From Acidobacteriota bacterium (GTDB lineage Bacteria; Acidobacteriota; UBA6911; RPQK01): a stretch of DNA of 22,221 nucleotides. This document shows, piece after piece, positions 20,219-22,221 of this stretch. Where the stretch lies: the NCBI GenBank assembly GCA_003819755.1, contig RPQK01000026.1:1-22221 (forward strand), given 5' to 3'. Every line of letters begins with the position of its first letter. Within the stretch, counting starts at the first letter, position 1. The translations under genes and the position numbers were made by a program. The notes beneath the pieces were generated by a model. The model did not search any database. It was not told the DNA's origin and worked only from the letters and a program-made list of their open reading frames with translations.

Positions 20219-22221
20219 CTACTGTCCAATTACCTGGGCGGGAACGAGCGACATCATCTCCAGATCGTGGGTGAAAAAGATCTCCAGCCCGAACAGGTCC
20301 TGATCGGACGTAACCCGCACATATCCGCCCATTGTCTCCGGGAGGTCCGGAAACAGCTGCTCATCGGTGAGCACATTCACCAGGCGTCCGCCTGCCGGAA
20401 TGCTTACTTGCCGGCCGGCGATAAGGGTTCCGTCCGGCGCCATGATTTCAATCTGAGTTGTTGCTGCCGACTGGCCCGGATTCAAAAGGGAGATGCCGGT
20501 CGAGACACCCTGGCCCTCGGCAACGTGGGAGAAAGACAGGCGCTTGCCGCCGGCCGGAGTGATAGACAGCGTCGTCATCGCCTTTCCGGCAAAGGTGCGT
20601 ATTTCCGCATCCCCTACCAGGCCCGGCTTGTCAGAGTCGATCTGCACCCAGCCAGCCATTGTTTTCCCGGAATCGGTCAGCTGAAAAATCTCGGCGAGAC
20701 TCCGTCGGGACTGTTTTCCGGCCTCCAACTGAAAGGTCGCGGGCGCTCCGACGGCCTTCCCGCTGTTGTCCTTCAGGACCAAGGTCGCGGTCATGGTTTC
20801 CGCACCCGTGTTAATGAAGTTCAGGAACGTTTCTGAACCTTCGAAAGCGGCAACTTGAGGAATGAAAAATCTCGTGCTCTGGTTAAACGTAGCTCCCTTC
20901 GGAGCACCGTAGAGAATGGACATCCGCTCATCATCGTAATAGCGCTCGAGGGCCAGGATCGGATGGGACGCCTCGATCACCAAATAGCCGTTCGTAAAGT
21001 TCTCGAAAGCGGTGTCGGCGAAAATGCCTGTTAGCGCCTCTGTTCCGTCGGGATCCTTCACATAACCGGTGTTCTGCATCCCGCCCTGCAGAGCGAGAGC
21101 TTCGGAAGTGGCAAGCAGCTGCCCCTGATCGTCATACAGCTTGGCAATAACCGAATTAGCCGTCCAGGAGTAATTGAAAAGCGACAATTCCGTCCGAAAA
21201 CCGTCCGCCAGGCGGAGCTCAGGGATCACGACGGTCGACGCCACCTGCATAAAAGCCGGACCTCCGTCGATCCTCTTAACCCCATCTCCCAGCAAAAAGA
21301 AGCTACTCGTCTCGAAAACGTTGCTATCGACGTCGAGCCAGCCCTCGACCGATTTGTCGTTGCCGGGCTTCAGAAGATCCCCGGCCGTAAAAGCTTTCTG
21401 ATTGCCCGGGGCCAAGGTGATCGTATTGGGATTCGTATATTCGACCACGTCCGTTGTCGACGTCTCGTCCTGGTAGGCAATCCCTGCCCAGGAGTAAGCG
21501 TTTGTCTTGACGGACGCTTCGGTTGTGGCGCTATTGTTAGTCAAGGCGACTCCTGTAAACCACCGGGTCGCCGGCCCGGCCGCCGTTTCAGTGGGCGGCG
21601 GATAAGAATAAAGGTAAGGAATCCCGAAGTTCAGGGTCTCGCCGACGAGATCGATGGTGTTGGTATTGAAGTTGAGTGCTGCCAGCACCTTCCCGTCCGG
21701 CGTCATGGTCACCTCGAGCGGGGCCGCAGTAAGCCCGGCCGTTTTGAGCGGATCACCGTCCGCGAGCGGAGTCACAAATGTTCCGACGTCTACGATCCGT
21801 CGTACTTCCCCGGTCTCGAGGCTGAAAACCAAAACGAGGTCGGACAGCGGAGCTGAAACGAACATCCGCTTACCGTCGGGAGAGAAAGCCGGCCGGTTTC
21901 CCGGCTTAAAGTCGGCGTAAATCGGGGAGACCGTTCCGATCGCAAGATTAGTGGTGTCAACAATCGTCACCCAAATCTCACCGATCAGAACGAACCTTGA
22001 CCCATCTGGTGTAGTATGCGCGCTGCCCGGCAGGTTCCCGACATTGAAAATCTTCACCACCTTTCCGGTGGCCGTCTCAAAAAGAAACGCCCGGTCCTCG
22101 GTAAGAGGGCTGGGAGCGAGCGTGCTGGTGAGCTGATCGGCAATCAGGCCGTACTTGCCATCCTTGGTGAGCGCAACCGAGTTAACCGCCTGAAAATCCG
22201 CTTTGAGTTCGCGGTCTTCAA
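20219..22221 (-). CDS. Secreted beta-propeller / beta-sandwich protein, 5' end missing
   Basis: The frame is open to the right edge, giving at least 667 residues; the start and any signal peptide lie outside the window. The visible N-terminal part has propeller-blade motifs: SVALTKDGKYGLIAD, GSAHTTPDGSRFVLIG, RPAFSPDGKRMFVSAP and LEVTMTPDGKVLAALN, resembling YVTN/TolB-like repeats. The C-terminal 450 residues contain several beta-sandwich modules, such as TFLNFINTGAETMTATLVLKD and GISLLNPGQSAATTQIEIM, each followed by a residue pattern like IPAGGRLVNVL. The same module occurs in the secreted protein at 5995-6816. The valine codon GTG at 22060 should not be taken as the start, since the propeller reading continues upstream. 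Function unknown; likely extracellular or cell-surface. Confidence 0.85.
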   Translation of the reverse strand, partial: EDRELKADFQAVNSVALTKDGKYGLIADQLTSTLAPSPLTEDRAFLFETATGKVVKIFNVGNLPGSAHTTPDGSRFVLIGEIWVTIVDTTNLAIGTVSPIYADFKPGNRPAFSPDGKRMFVSAPLSDLVLVFSLETGEVRRIVDVGTFVTPLADGDPLKTAGLTAAPLEVTMTPDGKVLAALNFNTNTIDLVGETLNFGIPYLYSYPPPTETAAGPATRWFTGVALTNNSATTEASVKTNAYSWAGIAYQDETSTTDVVEYTNPNTITLAPGNQKAFTAGDLLKPGNDKSVEGWLDVDSNVFETSSFFLLGDGVKRIDGGPAFMQVASTVVIPELRLADGFRTELSLFNYSWTANSVIAKLYDDQGQLLATSEALALQGGMQNTGYVKDPDGTEALTGIFADTAFENFTNGYLVIEASHPILALERYYDDERMSILYGAPKGATFNQSTRFFIPQVAAFEGSETFLNFINTGAETMTATLVLKDNSGKAVGAPATFQLEAGKQSRRSLAEIFQLTDSGKTMAGWVQIDSDKPGLVGDAEIRTFAGKAMTTLSITPAGGKRLSFSHVAEGQGVSTGISLLNPGQSAATTQIEIMAPDGTLIAGRQVSIPAGGRLVNVLTDEQLFPDLPETMGGYVRVTSDQDLFGLEIFFTHDLEMMSLVPAQVIGQ

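Noticed and set aside
22058..22060. GTG as the start of the propeller protein
   Set aside because: The frame continues upstream to the window edge with blade-like sequence, so the gene is truncated by the window.

Overview
The window is about 22.2 kb of bacterial chromosome with moderately high GC. The organism is probably an acidobacterium or a relative. This is inferred from the ispE-prs-rplY-pth-rpsF-rpsR-rplI order, a large secreted TPR protein, and secreted proteins built from repeated beta-sandwich modules. No rRNA or taxonomic marker settles it.

Region 1 (about 69-7515) looks like a decayed integrative element. A tyrosine recombinase (minus strand) sits next to a 17-bp sequence at 69-85 that recurs exactly at 7499-7515, which suggests attL and attR. 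Between them lie a small gene upstream of int, two directly repeated wrecks of an IS66-family transposase 3' end, an XRE-type regulator with a candidate promoter/operator and three 16-bp tandem repeats at its 3' end, a secreted subtilisin-like protease, a strong intrinsic terminator, and a small secreted beta-sandwich protein.

Region 2 (8189-11090, minus strand) is a self-contained transcription unit. It has a good sigma70-like promoter at 11061-11090, a stand-alone O-methyltransferase, an acyl carrier protein, an LpxL-like acyltransferase lacking the usual catalytic acid, a frameshifted second methyltransferase, and an intrinsic terminator at 8189-8214. The genes are tightly coupled. The promoter lies so close to the first ATG that the message would be almost leaderless. 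No ketosynthase or ligase is present, so the product is unknown.

Region 3 (11392-18019, minus strand) is a housekeeping operon: ispE, prs, rplY(ctc), pth, a membrane-pyrophosphatase homologue, rpsF, rpsR and rplI, ending in an intrinsic terminator. The pyrophosphatase homologue is the most unusual gene in the window: several residues of the first pyrophosphate-binding motif are replaced, while the C-terminal motifs remain.

Region 4 (18232-22221, minus strand) holds a secreted protein with about 16 TPRs and the 3' part of a secreted beta-propeller/beta-sandwich protein that runs off the right edge. A palindromic REP/MITE-like element separates the TPR gene from ispE, and a 22-bp perfect hairpin separates the last two genes.
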